A DNA stretch of 64,000 bases from Amycolatopsis regifaucium (lineage in GTDB: Bacteria; Actinomycetota; Actinomycetes; Mycobacteriales; Pseudonocardiaceae), in NCBI RefSeq assembly GCF_001613935.1, contig NZ_LQCI01000052.1, forward strand, positions 399-64,398, read 5' to 3'. The notes beneath the pieces are model-generated. The model worked only from the letters and a program-made list of their open reading frames with translations. It was not told the origin of the DNA and searched no databases. Shown one piece after another: positions 8,301 through 17,306 of the stretch. The position numbers were made by a program, and so were the translations under genes. How positions within the stretch are numbered: position 1 is the first letter of the stretch; each line of letters opens with the position of its first letter.

Positions 8301-11300
8301 CCGCAGCGCGTCCCCGCCCGCCGCGGCCAGCGCGTGCAGGCAGGCGTCGGCGATCACCGGGTGCAGGACGTACGCCGGATGGTCGGCGGGCTGGGTGATC
8401 GACGCCGAGGCACGGCCGGGCACGGCCAGGACTCCGTGCAGCGCACGGAAAGCCGGGCCGTAGCTCTGCCCCACCTTGGCCAGCGCCTGGTAGAGGTCGA
8501 TCGGCCGGGCCTCCCCGCCGACAGCGCCGAACGGCACCACCGTGGTATCCCCGTCGCGGACTCGCGCGGTGGCGTGCCGGATCCAACCGCCGTGCGCCGC
8601 CCGGGCGTAGATGTCCACTTCGGACGGCCCGGAACCGGTGCCGAGGCTGGTCGTGACCTCGGTGTGCGCGGCGAGCGGGAGCACCCGGTGCAGTTCGAGA
8701 TCGCCGACGCGCAGTTGCCTGCCGGGGCGAAGAACGGCCTTGGCCGCCGCGAGCGCCAGTTCCAGGAAACCGGCGGCGGGGAACAGCGCGACACCCATCG
8801 CCGCGTGGTCGGCCAGCCACGGCAGTACCGCGGTCCCGACGTCTCCGCGCCACAGATGGCCACCGCCGGTCGGCTGTTCGATGTGGACACCCAGCAACGG
8901 ATGCGCGCCACCGGATCCGGGCACCGCGGCCGGGCGCCGCGGCCAGAACCGCTCGTGCCGCCAGCGCGGGCCGGGCAAGGCGACCGGCACCGGACGGGGA
9001 CCGCGCGCGTCGAGCACGCCGGGCAGGCCGAGGGTGTGGAGCCGGGCGAGCGTGGTGAGGAACGCCGTCCGCTCGTCGATCTTGCGGCTCGCCGACGGCA
9101 GCGCGAGCGCGCCGGTACTCTGCTCGATCGCGGCCAGCGCCACCGGATGCGGAGAGATCTCGATGAACACGCCGTGTCCGTCGGCGGTCGCCGCCGCCAG
9201 CGCCTGGCTGAACCGTACCGGACGGCGCAGGTTCGCCGCCCAGTACTCGACGTCGAACGCCGGTGTCCACCGTGGATCGGTGAGAACACTGCTGTAGCAG
9301 GTGATTTCAGCCGGCTTCGGGGTGAGACCGCCGAGGTCGGCACGGAACCGGCCGAGCACGGAGTCGACGGCTTCCGAATGACCGGCTCCCCCGACGGGCA
9401 GCCTTCTGGCCAGCCTCCCGAGGCGCTCGACATGCGAGACCAGCGCCTCGACCTGGTCCGCGGCCCCGCTGACGGTGCACTGTACCGGCGACGCGTACAC
9501 CGCGACGGTGATGCCGGGGAACTCCGCTTCCAGGTCGGCCAGTTCGGCCGGCGACAGTTCGACCACGGCCATCGCGCCGTCTCCCGTCGCGTCGACCTCG
9601 GCGAGCAGCCGCGCCCGCGTGGCCATCACGCGCAGCCCGTCCGCGACGTCCAGCGCCCCCGCGACGACGGCGGCCGCGACCTCGCCCATCGAATGCCCCA
9701 GCACCGCCGCCGGGACGACACCGTGCGCGCGCCAGAGTCCGGCCAGTGCGAGCTGCATACCGAACAACGCGAGCTGCGTCGCGCCGAGATCCGGCAGGTC
9801 GTGCTCGCCGGAAAGTACCTCACGCAGGGAGAACCCGGCTCCGGCCACGAACGCCGGATCGAGTGCCTCGACCTCCGCGCGGAACGCGGGTTCGGTGCGC
9901 AGCAGGTGGCGGCCCATCCCGGGCCACTGGGAGCCGTAGCCGGAGAAGACGAACACGACACGGGGCACGCGCCCGGCCTCACCGGTGACGACGCCGCCGC
10001 CCTCGCGTCCGGCCGCCATTTCCCGCAGGGAGGCAGCGATCCGGTCGCGCTTCTCGGCGATCACCGCGCCCCGGACCGGAAGGTGATCCCGGCCCCGCGC
10101 CAGGGTCGCGGCGACGGCGTCCGGTGGCACGGCGCGCTGGGCGGGGTCGTCGAGCCAGTCCGCCAGGTCGGCGGCCCGCGCCCGGAGTACTTCAGTCGAT
10201 CTGGCCGACAGTGCGAACACCTGCGGGCCTTCGGTTTCCTTCCCCCGAGCGGGGAACGACGCCGCGGGCCACTCTTCGAGTACGACGTGGGCGTTGGTCC
10301 CGCCGAAGCCGAACGCGGAGATCCCGGCCCGCGCGACGCCGGAGTAGCGCGGCCAGTCCGTCGCGGTGCCGACCACACGCAGGCCGAGACCGGGGAAGTC
10401 GATGTGGGGGCTGGGCTCGTGGTGATGCGGGGTCGGCGGGAGCCGCCGATGGACCATCGCGAGGACGACCTTGATCAGCCCGGCGATTCCCGCCGCGCCT
10501 TCGAGATGGCCCAGGTTTCCCTTCACCGAACCGATCAGCAGCGGGCGGGCGGGTTCGCGGCCGGCGCCGAGCACCGCGCCGAGCGCGCCCGCCTCGATCG
10601 GATCCCCCAGCGCGGTGCCGGTCCCGTGTGCTTCCACGTAGTCCACGGAGGACGGTTCGACGCCCGCCGCCGCGTACGCGGCACGCAGCAGGGCGGCCTG
10701 CGCGTCCGGGTTGGGGGCCACGAGGCCGTTGGACCGGCCGTCGGAGTTCACCGCGCTGCCGCGAATCACGGCCAGTACCCGGTCCCCCGCGCGGCGCGCG
10801 GCCTTGAGCGGTTTGAGCACGACCACGCCGCACCCCTCGCCGCGGGCGATGCCGTCGGCTGCGGCGTCGAACGGTTTGCAGTGACCATCGGCAGCGAGCA
10901 CCCCGGCGCGGTGGAAGGTCGCGGTGACGGCGGGTGAAAGCAGCAGGTTCACCCCGGCGGCCAGCGCCGTCCCGCATTCGCCGTGACGCAGGCTCTGCAC
11001 CGCTTGGTGCACCGCCACCAGCGAAGACGAGCAGGCGGTGTCGAGGGTGAGGCTGGGGCCGCGCAGGTCGAACAGGTACGAGAGCCGGTTGGCGGCGATA
11101 CTGGTCGCCGCCCCGGTGGCGGACCACACGTCGACGGCGGCGGGGTCGGACATGGTCAGGTGCCCGTACTCGCCCGCCGAAAGCCCGACGAACACGCCGG
11201 TCCGGCTTCCCCGCAGGGTGGACGGCGGGATCCCGGCGTCTTCCAGCGCGGCCCAAGCGACTTCGAGCAGCATCCGCTGCTGGGGGTCCATCGTTTCGGC

Positions 11301-11792
11301 CTCGTCCGGCGTGATGCCGAAGAACCCGGCGTCGAAACCGGCGACGTCGCCGAGGAACCCGCCGCGGCCGGGCAGCCAGCCGAGGTCGGCGCCGAACGCC
11401 TCCCAGCGATCCTCCGGGACATCGCGGATACCGTCGCTTCCGGCGTCCAACAGGCGCCAGTACCGGTCCGCGGACTCGGCCCCGCCCGGCAGACGGCAAC
11501 CGACCCCGACGATCGCGATCGGTTCCCCTTCACGGCCTTCCACGGCCGCGACGTCCTCATGCTCCACTGTGGACAAATGAGCGGCGAGGGCGTTGATCGT
11601 CGGGCACTGCCACACCAGGGTCGGCGCCAGCGGACGGCCGAGGTACCGGCCAAGATCCGCGGCCAGCGCCGTCGACTCCCGCGACGAAAGCCCGCTTTCG
11701 TACAGCGGGCGGTCCGGATCGACCTGGTCCGCGGGAAGCCCGGTCCGTTCCGCCACCCGCGCGATCAGCCAGTCCCGGATCCCCGCGGTCAT
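5304..11792 (-). CDS. Pks13-like type I polyketide synthase: ACP-KS-AT-DH-KR-ACP-(carrier-like)-TE
   Basis: 2162 residues. Domains in order: N-terminal ACP with GLSSRE and Ser37, of the kind that receives acyl chains from FAALs; KS with Cys254 (DTACSSS), His389 and His429; AT with Ser701 (GHSMGE) and specificity motif GAGH at 802-805; DH with His996 (HxxxGxxxxP) and Asp1149; KR with GGLGGLG near 1456 and Tyr1598; ACP with Ser1753 (GLDSL); a carrier-like domain around 1810-1870 with Ala1845 in place of Ser; TE with Ser1968 (GWSFGG) and His2134. No ER is seen. The terminal ACP and TE flank resembles Pks13, including the FHPAGG and YGLER motifs. Predicted chemistry: condensation of a FAAL-loaded acyl chain with a carboxyacyl unit, then keto reduction and possibly dehydration. 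Its start overlaps the FAAL stop (ATGA). Confidence 0.88.
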   Translation of the reverse strand: MTAGIRDWLIARVAERTGLPADQVDPDRPLYESGLSSRESTALAADLGRYLGRPLAPTLVWQCPTINALAAHLSTVEHEDVAAVEGREGEPIAIVGVGCRLPGGAESADRYWRLLDAGSDGIRDVPEDRWEAFGADLGWLPGRGGFLGDVAGFDAGFFGITPDEAETMDPQQRMLLEVAWAALEDAGIPPSTLRGSRTGVFVGLSAGEYGHLTMSDPAAVDVWSATGAATSIAANRLSYLFDLRGPSLTLDTACSSSLVAVHQAVQSLRHGECGTALAAGVNLLLSPAVTATFHRAGVLAADGHCKPFDAAADGIARGEGCGVVVLKPLKAARRAGDRVLAVIRGSAVNSDGRSNGLVAPNPDAQAALLRAAYAAAGVEPSSVDYVEAHGTGTALGDPIEAGALGAVLGAGREPARPLLIGSVKGNLGHLEGAAGIAGLIKVVLAMVHRRLPPTPHHHEPSPHIDFPGLGLRVVGTATDWPRYSGVARAGISAFGFGGTNAHVVLEEWPAASFPARGKETEGPQVFALSARSTEVLRARAADLADWLDDPAQRAVPPDAVAATLARGRDHLPVRGAVIAEKRDRIAASLREMAAGREGGGVVTGEAGRVPRVVFVFSGYGSQWPGMGRHLLRTEPAFRAEVEALDPAFVAGAGFSLREVLSGEHDLPDLGATQLALFGMQLALAGLWRAHGVVPAAVLGHSMGEVAAAVVAGALDVADGLRVMATRARLLAEVDATGDGAMAVVELSPAELADLEAEFPGITVAVYASPVQCTVSGAADQVEALVSHVERLGRLARRLPVGGAGHSEAVDSVLGRFRADLGGLTPKPAEITCYSSVLTDPRWTPAFDVEYWAANLRRPVRFSQALAAATADGHGVFIEISPHPVALAAIEQSTGALALPSASRKIDERTAFLTTLARLHTLGLPGVLDARGPRPVPVALPGPRWRHERFWPRRPAAVPGSGGAHPLLGVHIEQPTGGGHLWRGDVGTAVLPWLADHAAMGVALFPAAGFLELALAAAKAVLRPGRQLRVGDLELHRVLPLAAHTEVTTSLGTGSGPSEVDIYARAAHGGWIRHATARVRDGDTTVVPFGAVGGEARPIDLYQALAKVGQSYGPAFRALHGVLAVPGRASASITQPADHPAYVLHPVIADACLHALAAAGGDALREADGVFLPLTVGEVVLAGDPRRGVRVDALLDSLDPAGDGLVGGVQLVDADDVVLVEFREVYCRRFQRSALPVPMTDLLFETVWRQAELPATEAVERNWVVLHDAGHQGAPWLTALRDRLTETGDELAMVQLGDRAALAAVLRSREVTGVLACVATTGDPDPMRAGQTIATLSAVVAELAETASSPRLWLVSAGASAVEPGERGDPGQSCLRGLIRVLAFEHPGLRASQVDFDAEPDPALLWVGRLVAEIRADAPDDEVSWREGIRYTRVLGRPTLGEPVRETVVREGAYVITGGLGGLGLVAADWLAGRGATRLVLSGRHGAGPDTEPALTALRDLGVEVLVVTGDIAEPGTAEALVAAATEGGVPLRGVLHAAGVLADGAASAVGTEAVEAVWRAKALGSWRLHEATAGHDLDWWLAYSSAAALFGSPGQAAYATANAWVDALVAWRRAGGLPSATIGWGAWGEAGAAVGSRNPVLEPLGTEEALTALDAVLTRDRVATGIARVDAGTVLALFPRLVERPFFGMLVPRDEPGVAPSTWDGLDALRAVLPEAAREMLADYLAGLVAGMLGLAADEIDRHASLTRLGLDSLTAMRARGVVERDFGLPLPIPLLLRGASLGELADHLAEQAGFGTSGPRSAAPAVKVGPRDPAERWVARHWQAELGDAEPGVHDDFFAAGGNAEGAERMRSAIAGQLGAVPDVDRLFATPTIAAMADLLRAGIEGRGDCPVRPLREGRGEPVFLFHPAGGPTSVYEGLVRLLPGDRAVYGLERIDDENTVEGKAGCYSELIREIQPRGPYRLGGWSFGGCLAYETARRLTAAGERVDLVFMIDSILPLPAPGKPAHEILLDRFDRFAEHVERTYGVPLDFPRAELVQLGEEDQIRLVIGKLAAQVPGMGQGVLRHQYESYVDARVAERYSPEPYAGPVLLLRAQDPHPLTTTLDPRYLRTDDTLGWDAFCADLEVVRIPGDHLSMIDPPHVEVVAAALANRLAAPRAARP

Positions 11793-13549
11793 CCGAGCCG
11801 CCGTGCGGTCAGCGCACGATCCACATAGGACTTCCGGCACAGGACCCTGCTGATCTTGCCGCTGGAGGTACGCGGAACCGCGCCCGGTTCGAGCACGACG
11901 ACGTCGTACGGCCGCAGACCGTGCGCGGCCGAGACCGCTCTCCGGATCTCCGCGGTCACCACGGCGACGTCGGCCTCGACCCCTTTGGCCCGTTCCAGCA
12001 CCACGACCGCCGCCTCGCCGTCTTCGTGCTCGATCGCGAAGGCCGCGGCGGAATGCGGCCGGACCGCGGGATGCGTCTCCACCGTCTGCTCGATGTCCTG
12101 CGGGTAGTGGTTGCGGCCGTCGACGACGACGAGGTCCTTCACCCTGCCGGTCACGAACAGCTCGCCGTCGTAGCGCACGCCGAGGTCCCCGGTCGTCAGC
12201 CAGCCGGTGCCGGTGTCCGGATCGACCGGCGGCAGGCCGAACACGGCGGCCGAGGCGCCGGGCCGCCCCCAGTAGCCCACGCCGACGTTCGGGCCCTTCA
12301 CCTGGATTTCGCCGACCTCGCCCGCCTCCGCCGAAGCCCCCGTCACGGGGTCGACGATGCGGATCCGCTGACCGGCGGGAAGTCCGCAAGAGACGAGCGT
12401 GGTGGATGCCGCGCCGGGTCCGGCGGGCAGCGCGAACCCGGCGGCGAGCCGATCGCGGTCGAAGGTGACCTGCCGCGGCGCCTTGCCCGCATCGGTGACG
12501 GAGACGAGCACGGTGGCTTCGGCCAGGCCGTAGGACGAGCGGTGCACCTCGGGCCGCAGCCCGCAGTCCACGAAGGCGTCGTGGAATTTCGCGATGGTCG
12601 AAGGCAGGACGGGCTCGCTTCCGTTGATCAGCGAGACGACCCGGCTCAGTTCGAGGTAGCTCTTCTCCGCTTCGGTCACCCGGGAAGCGGCGTAGGCGTA
12701 GGCGAAGTTGGGTGCCGCGCTGATCGCGCCGGGGCTGGCCGTGAGCGCGCGCAACCATCGCGACGGGCGTTCGAGGAACGCGAGCGGATCCATCAGGACC
12801 GACGCCGCGCCCGCCGCCATCGGGGCGCCGATGCCGAGGATCAGCCCCATGTCGTGGAAGAGCGGCAGCCAGCTGACAGTGGACGTCGTGCCGGTTTCGA
12901 CCCCGTAGGAGTCGCAGGCCTGGCGGGCGTTGGTGAGCGCGTTGCGGTGGGTCAGCATCACTCCCGCCGGGCTCCGGGTGGAACCGGACGTGTACTGCAG
13001 GTACGCCAGTCCGTCCGGTTCCGGTCGCGGCCAGGAACGCTCACCGGCCGCGACCGGAGTAGGGGTGTCGACGGCGAGCACGGCGGGCCGTGCGATCTCC
13101 GTCGAGGTGAGGAAACCGGAGACGCCGTCGATCGCGTCGGCGGTCGTGAGCACGACCCGCGGCGCGCAGTCGGCGAGCACGGCCGCCAGCCTGCCCGCGT
13201 GCCCCGGCAGGTCCGGGGCGAACAGCGGGACGGCGACCAGCCCCGCCCGGATCGCGCCGAGGAAGGCGACGACGTAATCGGCGGACTGCCTGGCCAGGAT
13301 CGCCGCCCGCTCCCCCGGCACGGCGAAGTCGGCCAGCCGCGTGGCGAGGACGCCGACCCGGTCGTCGAGCTCGCGCCAGGACAGGGTGACGGCCCTGCCG
13401 TCCGCGCCGGAACGATGGTCGAGGTAGGTCACGGCGACCTCGTCACCGAGTCGGCGGGCCCAGTACTCCAGCAGGGTCGCGAACGACTCCCCGGCGAGCG
13501 CGTCGTCCTGCCCGTGGGCGACGACGACCGTTTCCGAAATGGTTTCCAT
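11789..13549 (-). CDS. Fatty-acyl-AMP ligase, FadD32-like
   Basis: 586 residues from ATG 13549. Adenylation motifs are YLQYTSGSTRSPAGV (183-197), SSYGLAEATV, WLTTGDLG and the C-terminal Lys565 in SSGKISR. The YLQYTSGSTR and YGLAEAT forms are those of fatty-acyl-AMP ligases such as FadD32, which activate free fatty acids as adenylates and load them on an ACP instead of CoA. The partner is the N-terminal ACP of the PKS encoded next, whose ATG overlaps this stop. A start at ATG 13621 (610 residues) is also possible: 13549 has GAGGGG just upstream at short spacing, whereas 13621 has no clear SD but lies close behind the promoter. Confidence 0.87.
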   Translation of the reverse strand: METISETVVVAHGQDDALAGESFATLLEYWARRLGDEVAVTYLDHRSGADGRAVTLSWRELDDRVGVLATRLADFAVPGERAAILARQSADYVVAFLGAIRAGLVAVPLFAPDLPGHAGRLAAVLADCAPRVVLTTADAIDGVSGFLTSTEIARPAVLAVDTPTPVAAGERSWPRPEPDGLAYLQYTSGSTRSPAGVMLTHRNALTNARQACDSYGVETGTTSTVSWLPLFHDMGLILGIGAPMAAGAASVLMDPLAFLERPSRWLRALTASPGAISAAPNFAYAYAASRVTEAEKSYLELSRVVSLINGSEPVLPSTIAKFHDAFVDCGLRPEVHRSSYGLAEATVLVSVTDAGKAPRQVTFDRDRLAAGFALPAGPGAASTTLVSCGLPAGQRIRIVDPVTGASAEAGEVGEIQVKGPNVGVGYWGRPGASAAVFGLPPVDPDTGTGWLTTGDLGVRYDGELFVTGRVKDLVVVDGRNHYPQDIEQTVETHPAVRPHSAAAFAIEHEDGEAAVVVLERAKGVEADVAVVTAEIRRAVSAAHGLRPYDVVVLEPGAVPRTSSGKISRVLCRKSYVDRALTARRLG

Positions 13550-13649
13550 GGCCCCTCGTTTGACGACGTGAGCGGGAGCGGGTGAATTCGGAACGGCACC
13601 GTTGCCGAAAGCGGATTCCATTCCGGAGACCGTTCTTTATCTGTGCCGA

Positions 13650-13679
13650 ACTGTATGGATCAGGCGGGAAGAGTGTCAA
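13650..13679 (-). promoter_or_regulatory. Sigma70-type promoter of the FAAL-PKS-AccD-esterase operon
   Basis: On the minus strand a perfect TTGACA (13679-13674) is followed, after 18 nt, by TACAGT (13655-13650). Transcription should start near 13643. This leaves a leader of about 20 nt to ATG 13621 or about 95 nt to ATG 13549. Confidence 0.55.
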
Positions 13680-13718
13680 TGAGAGGACCGCGAAACGCTG
13701 ACGGCGATGCGGTCATGC

Positions 13719-15125
13719 TCACGGGGAAGTGAGAAACGGGTCACCACGCTTGTCACTCGGGGACGGGTTTCGGCCCGCACGCTCCTTCAGCAGCTTGAAC
13801 GCGAGGACAGCGCCGACGAGTTCCAGTGCGGCCGCGGTCAGCAGGCCCGCCGTGTAGCCGCCGGCCAAGGCCGGTGCGGCACCTTCGCCGAGCCGCGCCG
13901 TGCGCACCACCGCCAATACCGTCCCGATCAGCGCGACCCCCAGCGCGCTCGACAGCTCGCGGGACGCGGTGAGCAGGCCGGAGGCGGTACCCGAGTGCCG
14001 TTCCGCCACGATCTCCAGCGCGTACGAGGTCAGCGGTGTGGTCAAAGCCGATCCGGCACCGATCAGCACCAGCGAGGGAATCCTCGGCAGGACCTCCGGG
14101 ACATGGTTGACCGCGGCGAGCGCCAGCAGCCCGGCGGCGACCGTGGCCAACCCCGTCGCCACCGTCCGATGTGGACCGAAGCGCGGCACCGCCCACGGCA
14201 CCAGCGGCGTCGCGGCGACGACCGCGACCGCCACCACGACCAGCGGCAGCCCGGCGAGCACCGGCCCGAGACCCAGAAACTCCTGATGCAGCAACGGCGT
14301 GAAGAAGAAAATCCCGGAGACCCCCAGTCCCCACAGCATTTGCACGCCGAGCGCGCCGGTGAAGACCCGCTGCCTGGTCAGCTCCGGGGGAACCAGCCGC
14401 TCACGCGCGCGTTTTTCCCGCAGCACGAACCAGCTCGCGAAGGCGGTTCCCGCGGCACCGAGCGCCACGGGCGCCAGCACGTCACCCTCGCCCAGTCGCA
14501 CCACGGCGGCGGTGATCAGGACCATGCCGGTGGTCATCACCAGCATCGATCCCGCGGCGGGCCGCCTCGCCGCGGGATCGCGGCCGGCCGTGGCGACCTT
14601 GCGGCGCAACGCCAGCATCGCCGCCACGAAGGGAAGATTGACGAAGAAGATCCAGCCCCAGCCCAGGTACTCGCTCAGGACGCCGCCGAGTGGCGGACCG
14701 AGTGCCAGCGCGACCGCGAGGCAGGCCGTCCACACCGTCGCGCCGACCGCGCGGCCTCGCGCGTCGAGATTGGTGCGGAGCAGACTCAGCAGGGTCGGGA
14801 CCAGGAACGCCGCGGCCGCGCCCTGCAGCACCCGCGCGGCGATGACGAGCCACGCCGTCATGGCCACTCCGCCCACGGCCGCTCCGGCGCCGAACGCGAG
14901 CAGCCCGGCCCGTAGGGTCGCGGCCTGCCCCCAGCGGTCCACCAGCGTGCCCGCCACCGGCAGCAGCCCGGCGAACGGGAGCATGTAGCCGATGCTCACC
15001 CATTGCAGGGTGGGCAGGTCGAGGCCGAGGTCACGCGCGATCGAGGGCGCGCCCGCCGCGACGATCGTGTTGTCGAGAGTGGTGACGAACGCCCCGAGCG
15101 CGATCATGACCAGCGTCGGAATCAT
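13719..15125 (-). CDS. MFS exporter, DHA2-type
   Basis: 468 residues, hydrophobic throughout, with about 14 predicted membrane segments. The first helix carries the LDNTIVAAGAPSI signature of DHA2 drug:H+ antiporters (QacA/EmrB type), and motif A-like GTLVDRWGQ follows. The ATG at 15125 has an AGGTG Shine-Dalgarno. It lies upstream of and in the same direction as the FAAL-PKS operon, which has its own promoter. Export of the lipid product is possible, but a general drug or metabolite exporter is equally likely. A well-formed inverted repeat upstream (15142-15169) suggests control by a dedicated repressor, whose gene is not next to it. Confidence 0.75.
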   Translation of the reverse strand: MIPTLVMIALGAFVTTLDNTIVAAGAPSIARDLGLDLPTLQWVSIGYMLPFAGLLPVAGTLVDRWGQAATLRAGLLAFGAGAAVGGVAMTAWLVIAARVLQGAAAAFLVPTLLSLLRTNLDARGRAVGATVWTACLAVALALGPPLGGVLSEYLGWGWIFFVNLPFVAAMLALRRKVATAGRDPAARRPAAGSMLVMTTGMVLITAAVVRLGEGDVLAPVALGAAGTAFASWFVLREKRARERLVPPELTRQRVFTGALGVQMLWGLGVSGIFFFTPLLHQEFLGLGPVLAGLPLVVVAVAVVAATPLVPWAVPRFGPHRTVATGLATVAAGLLALAAVNHVPEVLPRIPSLVLIGAGSALTTPLTSYALEIVAERHSGTASGLLTASRELSSALGVALIGTVLAVVRTARLGEGAAPALAGGYTAGLLTAAALELVGAVLAFKLLKERAGRNPSPSDKRGDPFLTSP

Positions 15126-15141
15126 CGGTCACCTCGTACCT

Positions 15142-15169
15142 GGTAATGACGGTCAGAATCCTCATTACC
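15142..15169. promoter_or_regulatory. Inverted repeat upstream of the MFS gene, probable operator
   Basis: Perfect 8-nt arms GGTAATGA (15142-15149) and TCATTACC (15162-15169) with a 12-nt spacer, centred about 30 nt before the MFS start codon. The size fits a TetR- or MarR-family operator; the regulator is not identified. Confidence 0.5.
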
Positions 15170-15289
15170 CCTCACGAGTCAGGAAAAGGCGAATACCTCG
15201 CGCGAAACCCGCTTTGGAATGACAAGCTTCCCGCGACTGACTCGGGTTGTCGTGCGTGTTTTGAGTCGTTGGGGCAAACCCTGGCGTGA

Positions 15290-15346
15290 AGTACATGATG
15301 GCCCCCTTCCTTGCGCTAGACGCAAGGAAGGGGGCCATCATGTACT
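15290..15346. repeat. Long perfect hairpin (26-nt arms, 5-nt loop)
   Basis: Arms 15290-15315 and 15321-15346 are perfectly complementary around CTAGA. The element lies between the divergent side of the MFS gene and the 3' end of the S33 peptidase gene. It could end peptidase transcription, but it has no T-tract, and its length and perfection are more like a small mobile palindromic element. Confidence 0.75.
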
Positions 15347-15374
15347 GGGCCCGCTCATTCGACGGAACACGGGA

Positions 15375-17183
15375 TCAGTTGCTGACGGGCATCCCCTGCT
15401 CGTCAGCCGCCGCGGTGACGGCGCCTCCGAGGAGTTCGCGCACGATCTCGTTCGCCTTGCGCACCTCGTCGGTGATCATCTTGATCTTGACCTTGCCGTC
15501 GTGCCCCAGATGACCCCCGACCTCGACCGTCTTGTCCTCACCCGGCAGTGGCAGCCCCTGGCAGCCGGTGAACTTGTCTTTTGGCGTCAAGCCGGTCTGG
15601 AAGTAGGCCACGATCGGGTCGTCGACGCAGTCGGTGTTGTACGGGAAGATCCCGTGGCTTCCCTCGTTGTCGACGCTGACCATCTTGGCTCCCGGCAGGT
15701 TGTTCGCGGTGGCGAGCCCACCCTCGTACGGCGTGGCCGCGTCCAGCTCGGTCTGCACGATCAGCAGCTTCGGGAAGGTCTTCTGGTCCGGCGCGGGCTT
15801 GGCGTTGGCGGTCGGCCAGAACGCGCACAGCGGCGCGCCCGAGAGAGCCATGATCGGTGCGATGAACGGCGCCTTGACGGTCAGGTCGGCCAGCCAGCGG
15901 TTCCAGTAGTGGAGATTCTGGTTCCACTGCCCGTCCTGGCAGCGGATCGCCTCGAACGCGGCGCTCCAGGTCTCGACCTCGGCGCCGCCCTGGTAAGCGG
16001 CCTTGCGTTCGACCGAATCCTTCTTCGCGATGGCCTTCAGCGCGTTGCTCTTCGCCTTGGTCAGGAACGCCTTGTTCGCGTCGGTCAGGCCGGGAGTGCT
16101 CAGCGCCTTGGCGACGACCTGGTCGAGCTTCTCCGCGACGGTCCCGGTGGGCGCCGGTCCCTTGGCGACCGTGGCCACCATCGAGGCCGCCGACGGGTAT
16201 TGCGCGGTGTCGTACATCGCCGGGATGATGAACCAGGCGGCGTAGACCATGCCCGTGTATTCCCGGGTGCCCCCCGCCTCCTCCCACTTGCGGCGGATCT
16301 CGAGCGGGTCGGTGCCCGTCCGGTACTTGGCGTCGTTGCGCGCCATGTAGGGCAGCAGCGCTTCCTGGAACTGGCGGTCACGGCTGCGCGGCTGCAGGTC
16401 CCACGTCTTCTCCAGGGTCGAGCGGCTCGCGTCGGTCGAGGAGTCCAGCAGGAACCGGTGCGCCTTGCTCGGGAACATGGTGGCGTACCAGGTGCCGAGC
16501 CACGTGCCGTAGGAGTAACCGATGTAGCTGGTCTTCTTCTCGCCGAGGATGACCCGGATGAAGTCCATGTCGTACGCGGTCTGCTCGGTGGTGATGAACT
16601 TCGTCAGCGGGTTCTTCAGGCACCCGTCGACCTTGGCCCGGTTGATCACGTTCTGGTCGGTGCTGTCCGGGACGGGGTAGCTGCAGGTCAGCGGCGTGCT
16701 CATGCCGACGCCACGGGGGTCGAAGCCGACGAAGTCGTACTGCCCGGCCAGCACCGGGCTGCGCTTCGCCATCGCGGGGCCCCACGGAAGCCCTGCGCCG
16801 CCGGGCCCGCCCGGGTTGACCAGCGCGATGCCCTGCCTGCCGGTACCGGGGTAGGCGGTCGCGGTCTTGGAGACGCGGATGCCGATGGTGTTGCCGTCCC
16901 GCGGGTTGTGCCAGTCACGCGGCACCTGGATGGTCGCGCAGGCCAGGCCCTTGACCTTCTTCAGTTCGGCTTCCGCCGCCGGCGCGACCGAGGGGAACGA
17001 GCACTCGCCCCAGGCCACGGCCTGCTTGGTCAGCGCACCGGCGAGCGCCGCGGTGTCCGGCTCCGCGTTGTCCGCAGGTGCCGCACCCGTCGCCGGGGGC
17101 AGCATCAGGCCCGACGCCAGGAAAGCACCGGCGACCACGGCCAAGGTGCCTTTCCGCGTTTTTCCCGCACTACTGATCACCAT
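15375..17183 (-). CDS. Secreted tripeptidyl aminopeptidase, S33 family
   Basis: 602 residues. A signal peptide (hydrophobic 12-28) is followed by the alpha/beta-hydrolase fold of Streptomyces tripeptidyl aminopeptidases: oxyanion loop NPGGPGGAG (123-131), GFDPRGVGMS, nucleophile Ser224 in GYSYGT, and a C-terminal TAP-like half with the His in EGSHGIF. Such enzymes remove tripeptides from the N termini of extracellular proteins. The ATG at 17183 is preceded by AAAGGG; the longer open frame lacks a signal. The gene stands alone between the MFS gene and ppk2, with the long hairpin downstream. Confidence 0.85.
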   Translation of the reverse strand: MVISSAGKTRKGTLAVVAGAFLASGLMLPPATGAAPADNAEPDTAALAGALTKQAVAWGECSFPSVAPAAEAELKKVKGLACATIQVPRDWHNPRDGNTIGIRVSKTATAYPGTGRQGIALVNPGGPGGAGLPWGPAMAKRSPVLAGQYDFVGFDPRGVGMSTPLTCSYPVPDSTDQNVINRAKVDGCLKNPLTKFITTEQTAYDMDFIRVILGEKKTSYIGYSYGTWLGTWYATMFPSKAHRFLLDSSTDASRSTLEKTWDLQPRSRDRQFQEALLPYMARNDAKYRTGTDPLEIRRKWEEAGGTREYTGMVYAAWFIIPAMYDTAQYPSAASMVATVAKGPAPTGTVAEKLDQVVAKALSTPGLTDANKAFLTKAKSNALKAIAKKDSVERKAAYQGGAEVETWSAAFEAIRCQDGQWNQNLHYWNRWLADLTVKAPFIAPIMALSGAPLCAFWPTANAKPAPDQKTFPKLLIVQTELDAATPYEGGLATANNLPGAKMVSVDNEGSHGIFPYNTDCVDDPIVAYFQTGLTPKDKFTGCQGLPLPGEDKTVEVGGHLGHDGKVKIKMITDEVRKANEIVRELLGGAVTAAADEQGMPVSN

Positions 17184-17306
17184 GATCCCTTTCGACAGGA
17201 GCCGCCGACGTCCGTACGAGAAGTGAAGGCGGGTGATCAGTTTACCCACTCGGCTCGGAGTTGGCGGGTATCCGACATGCCGGAAATTTCGACACCATGG
17301 ACGCGG

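Noticed and set aside
7980-10937. Open frame of 985 codons on the plus strand inside the PKS gene
   Set aside because: Antisense shadow; the minus frame carries KS, AT and DH motifs across the same bases.
11793-12758. Extension of the PKS frame upstream into the FAAL gene
   Set aside because: The FAAL frame is the real one there; the PKS starts at the ATGA overlap, and the extension is Arg-rich shadow sequence.
15290-15346. Long hairpin as a simple terminator
   Set aside because: No T-tract and far too long and perfect; kept as a repeat of unknown role, although termination is not excluded.
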